This document shows positions 60,461 to 64,000 of a stretch of DNA of 64,000 nt, piece after piece (positions within the stretch are counted from its first letter, which is position 1; every line of letters starts with the position of its first letter). The position numbers and the translations under genes were made by a program. The DNA lies in NCBI GenBank assembly GCA_000711775.1, contig ARYC01002599.1:1-64000 (forward strand). The letters run 5' to 3'. Source of the stretch: Oxytricha trifallax (Eukaryota; Ciliophora; Spirotrichea; Sporadotrichida; Oxytrichidae). Below the pieces are notes generated by a model. The model was not told the DNA's origin and made no database searches. It worked only from the letters and a program-made list of their open reading frames with translations.

Positions 60461-61637
60461 ATTTTTTAATAAATATTATTAAAATTTACAGATAGAGAGT
60501 TACAGTGAAAGTCATTCAATATTATTTATGTAACTAAAAAATTACTTAAAAATTAATAAATTTGGATTTGCGAAGAAAATGTCCCACCTAATGGTGGCTC
60601 TTAGTCTTGTTATTATTCCATTTGTTTATATTTTTATTAGTTAAATGTTGTTGTGTTTATGTTAATCTGCTTGTGATGTAATTATAATGTTAGCGATTAA
60701 AATTAGCCTTTTATAATTCTATAGCCCAACAATAAGATTATTTAAGAACAAATGAAATTCATAATTTATACAGAAATTACTCGCATTGTTTATTTTTTAC
60801 AATAATCTGATTTTAGAGTGAAATTAAGATGGTTTAAGTTATAATTAATAAAAATTTATTGCAATAACAAATATTTTTAATTTGAGTCCTTACTTTTTTT
60901 TATATTCTCTAATATAAAACTCTAAATATAAAAATATTCAAACAGTTTAGAAAAATTTAATTGCAATTTCTTTAAATAATTTAAAGATTTTATCAAAATA
61001 TTAAATACAATAATATATATAAAAGGATAATTTTCTATCATAAAAAATAATATGAAACTATTTAATAAAATAATACAAATAAAAAAATTGTAGTTACATA
61101 CTAGTTAAAATTTTCAGAAAAAAATATATCTTATAAAGCTGATTTATGTTTTAATTTTGACAGTAAAAAAATAAAAAACAAATAATAAATTCGTTTAACT
61201 ATAAGAATATAAGTAGTATCTTAAATTTAAAATAGTAATTATGCTGTAATTTAAATAATTATTCTAAAATTAAAGTAATCTAAAATTTAGGTATATCAAT
61301 TTATTTATGTTCAATTACTTACTTACTTATATTATATAATTATTTCATATAATAATTCCACTTTAAAGAATCTGATTTCTTTGTAAAGACAGTAATGAAC
61401 TAATTTTAAGATGTTTTAAGTAAATTTATTATTATGGTTAATATAATGAAAACTTAAAGTCTAAATTCTTATTCATGGAAAGATATCTTTTTAGTGTGTT
61501 TATTGACTCAAACTGATATGAATGCTGGTTTAATTAAATATTATATTTATAAGTTTTATTAAAAAAACGAAACTTTTTACAATTTATTAAAGTTTAGAAT
61601 AAAATATTCTTCAATAATCTTATAGAGTATTAACCCT
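60461..61637. other. AT-rich spacer between paralogs
   Basis: About 1.2 kb between copies B and C. No long coding frame was recognised; it may hide short N-terminal pieces of B. Confidence 0.4.
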
Positions 61638-63270
61638 TCATTTCGCTTTCTTCACTTTTTGCAAGTTTTTAGCATGTCCATTTTCTATTTTTTGCTATCT
61701 CTTAGCATTTCTCTTGCAAATTTTGAGATGATTATTTTTACGATCCCAGTTCCACTTTGTCACTTGATTATATAAAAAAATATGATCAAATTCTAGCTTT
61801 TAAATTAATTGATTAAACGTTAGATTCAACGTTAGAGCTAATTCACACTTTAAATTGTAATCCCAAACTTCATTCTTTTTAAATTCATTTTCAAGTGCCT
61901 CAAGTTATTAACAATATAAAAAATAACTTAAAAATCTATCTAATCAAATATTTTATATTAAAACTTTAGGAATAGTAAGCAGATTTCTTTTCAAGCTTTC
62001 TCTTGTTGCTGTTTGAAATCTTAAATTATTTTAATATATACAATAAATATTTGCACTATTGTTCATTTAAAGTCTTATTTTATCGTGTTCCATCTACATG
62101 AGCTAAGCTCTCAAGTCCTCATGTTTTTATGGTGAATCTGAACGTAATTATTTATATTTATTTTATATATTAAATTTTGGAACGAGAGTGAATTGGTGGT
62201 GAGTTATCAACTGTGTCTTCAACACCAACTTCCTAAGTGATTATCTAATTTAAGAATTTATCAGAGAAGGATAAGTCTACGAATTAGTCAAAGCTCCCCA
62301 AACGAGATTTGTAGCGTTCTTATTATTGTGGGAATACATTCAAAATTGGAAAATTAATTTAATTAAAATTTATAATAAATCAAAATCTTGGCAGTTAAAG
62401 TTGGCCAATTTAAAGATCTTGGGCTCATTCGATAGAGAATTAAAATTAGCTGGACTTTATCATTGCCGGTACTATTTTATCGCATCCAGGAGCGAGATAA
62501 CTCGACTTTAATGTGAGGCTATAATTTAATGAATTTAGGCGTTTAATTAAAGTCAAGTTATCTCGCTCCAGCGATCCAATAAAATAGTACAGCCAATAAT
62601 AAAGTCCAGCTAATTTTGAATTCTCTATCAAACAAGCCCAAGATCGTTTAAATTGGCCAACTTTAACTGCCAAGATTTTGATTTATTATAAATTTTAATT
62701 AAATTAATTTTCCAATTTTGAATGTATTCCTACAATATTAAGGCAATTAAATTTTAAGATTTAATTAGGTACTTGGTAACTATTAAGGCTCATCAATTAT
62801 AGAGTTTTAGAGCAAGTTATTTAAGCTTGGCTTTAAAGTCAATGAGTTGATATTTCGTTATTAGACTTCTTTATTCACATAAAATACAGAGTCGATTGCA
62901 TTCATTCCACCGTTTGCAATGTTTATATTGGAAGAAAACTGGGAAGCCTATTGATTTACATTTTAATTAGGTCTAATCTATTAAGGTACTGTATCTTTGA
63001 ATTAAATAAATTGGTTATAATGCATTTATAATAAATTAAATAACATAATATTTATTGAATTAATGATGATCGCATTCATATTATAATTAAAATTGATTTG
63101 GGTTTGATTAACGATTATTAAAATATTTGAATATATTAATTATAAAGAATAGTGATAGTTGACAAGGTTTTTAATTAAGAAGTCATTCTCATTTTCCTGT
63201 GCCAAGTTGTGAAGTGACTAATCTTTTGTGAATGTGTTCAATGATGTAATCGGAGTAATATTTATTATAT
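61638..63270 (-). CDS. homeodomain-like protein C
   Basis: Paralog of A and B. The domain reads LEALENEFKKNEVWDYNLKC, ELALTLNLTFNQ, VTKWNWDRKNNHLK, then a basic tail to TGA 61638-61640. Upstream are QQERYKSRLGSFDQFVDLSF, ITQEVGVEDTVDNSPPIHSR, and NIANGGMNAIDSVFYVNKEV, in the same order as in B. An N-terminal piece near 63190-63260 reads SLNTFTKDQSLHNLAQENEN. A family 1 TIR element (62326-62737) interrupts it; removal at TA restores the frame. A 45-bp IES splits the domain. Introns remain to be placed near 61900-62000 and 62100-62170. Confidence 0.6.
61770..61814. other. 45-bp IES in homeodomain-like gene C, pointer TTGATT/AATCAA
   Basis: TTGATT at 61764-61769 and 61809-61814. Removal joins TLNLTFNQ to VTKWNWDRK. 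Same codon position as in copy B. Confidence 0.75.
62326..62737. mobile_element. TA-flanked TIR element (family 1), copy 3
   Basis: Ends TTGTGGGAATACATTC and TTGTAGGAATACATTC (complement), TA at 62324-62325 and 62736-62737. The internal block GGCAGTTAAAGTTGGCC is shared with the SDR copy. Removal keeping one TA joins KIQLPQ to QQERYKSRLG in frame, matching paralog B. Confidence 0.85.
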
Positions 63271-63283
63271 TAAATTTATGGAA

Positions 63284-63606
63284 AAGGGGAAGTTTCCTCC
63301 TCAGAAATTTAATTTAAAACGTTCCTACAATATATATAGAGAAAAAATTGTAAGAATATTTATAAATTTCTCAAAATCTTTATCATCTTTTATTTTTTAA
63401 ATTCATATTATATTTATTATAAAAGTTCCAGATATTTTATCAAGCAAATTATAATATATTTTAAATAATTATTGGAGAATAATATAAAATATGTAATGAG
63501 ACAATGGATAAATATAAGCCTTGAAATTATGTTAAAATGTTTTAAAAATATAAGGTTAAGGTATAATATTAAAGCAAATGATAAGGGCACAAAACTTCCC
63601 TTCCCC
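63284..63606. mobile_element. degenerate G-run TIR element (family 3)
   Basis: AAAAGGGGAAGTTTCCTCC near the left and AACTTCCCTTCCCCTT near the right resemble the family 3 ends but with shorter G runs and decayed arms. Borders are approximate. Confidence 0.4.
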
Positions 63607-64000
63607 TTAATTATTTGTAATAAGATTGATCCTGTAAGACATTCAATTATATTTCCAAACAATAAAAATCATTTAATACTAATTTTTGTTAATTAAATAG
63701 ATTTCCCTTGAAATGAGGCAGGTCTCGTTGTTTTATTCTTATAACATTTATCTTCTAGCTTATTGATTTAATGATATTTTTAGATTATACAAATTCACTA
63801 ATAAATTTATTAATTGATTAAAATGAAAAGTCTTTTTTGTCCACTTTTAACTTAAACATGAAATTCATAACACAAATATTAGTATTATAAGCATTTATTT
63901 TATTGAAGATTTCTACTTAGATGCAACTCTTTATTCTGCTTTGAACAATATCTATACAAAACTTATACAAATAAAATTTGGAATATTTTTATTTTTAACA
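63607..64000. other. AT-rich right flank
   Basis: No gene or repeat recognised in the last ~400 bases. Confidence 0.4.

Noticed and set aside
1-64000. Bacterial operons, CRISPR arrays, tRNA or rRNA genes
   Set aside because: No ribosome binding sites, repeat-spacer arrays or recognisable RNA genes were seen; genes have introns and eukaryotic domains.

Overview
The window reads as micronuclear (germline) DNA of a spirotrich, probably hypotrich, ciliate. It is very AT-rich. All long genes use TAA and TAG as glutamine, and TGA is the only stop that makes sense. Genes carry short GT-AG introns. Several reading frames are also broken by AT-rich segments that are not introns. These segments lie between short direct repeats (2 to about 13 bp), and removing the segment plus one repeat restores a conserved protein. 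That is how internal eliminated sequences (IESs) bounded by pointers behave. Two genes are scrambled: their last coding segment lies on the opposite strand, and a 14- or 16-bp pointer joins it exactly.

Layout. 0.6-10.4 kb: cyclin Y-like gene, FEN1 nuclease, membrane SDR (with a 420-bp TIR element inside a codon), phosphoglycerate-mutase-like protein, and a large Q/N-rich gene carrying two TIR elements. 10.7-21.3 kb: doublecortin-domain protein, Ubc13, Rab-like pseudo-GTPase with a CaaX end, and a myristoylation-type coiled-coil/GAS2 protein. 21.8-25.7 kb: TRIM-like B-box/FN3/SPRY gene, scrambled with inversion. 26-32.8 kb: type I membrane protein, FCP1/SCP-type phosphatase, Q-rich protein. 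32.8-36.5 kb: glutaminase with ankyrin repeats, interrupted by a 490-bp G-run TIR element and by a 768-bp segment that carries a MORN-repeat gene fragment. 36.7-50.8 kb: VPS9 protein, coiled-coil protein, multi-pass Cys-rich membrane protein (another G-run element inside), Q/N protein, cap-binding CBP20, and a ciliary-type repeat protein. 51.2-53.1 kb: SAXO-like axonemal microtubule protein, scrambled, with a TIR element inside. 54.3-63.3 kb: a cluster of three related homeodomain-like genes separated by AT-rich sequence.

Four families of short TA-flanked terminal-inverted-repeat (TIR) elements occur. In at least five places they sit inside a coding sequence that is restored by exact removal at the flanking repeat, so they behave as IESs. 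Many products point to cilia and the cortex (SAXO, doublecortin, GAS2, FxPx-repeat and coiled-coil proteins). Others are housekeeping enzymes. All calls come from reading the sequence by eye. Exon and IES borders marked as inferred would need macronuclear or RNA sequence to confirm.
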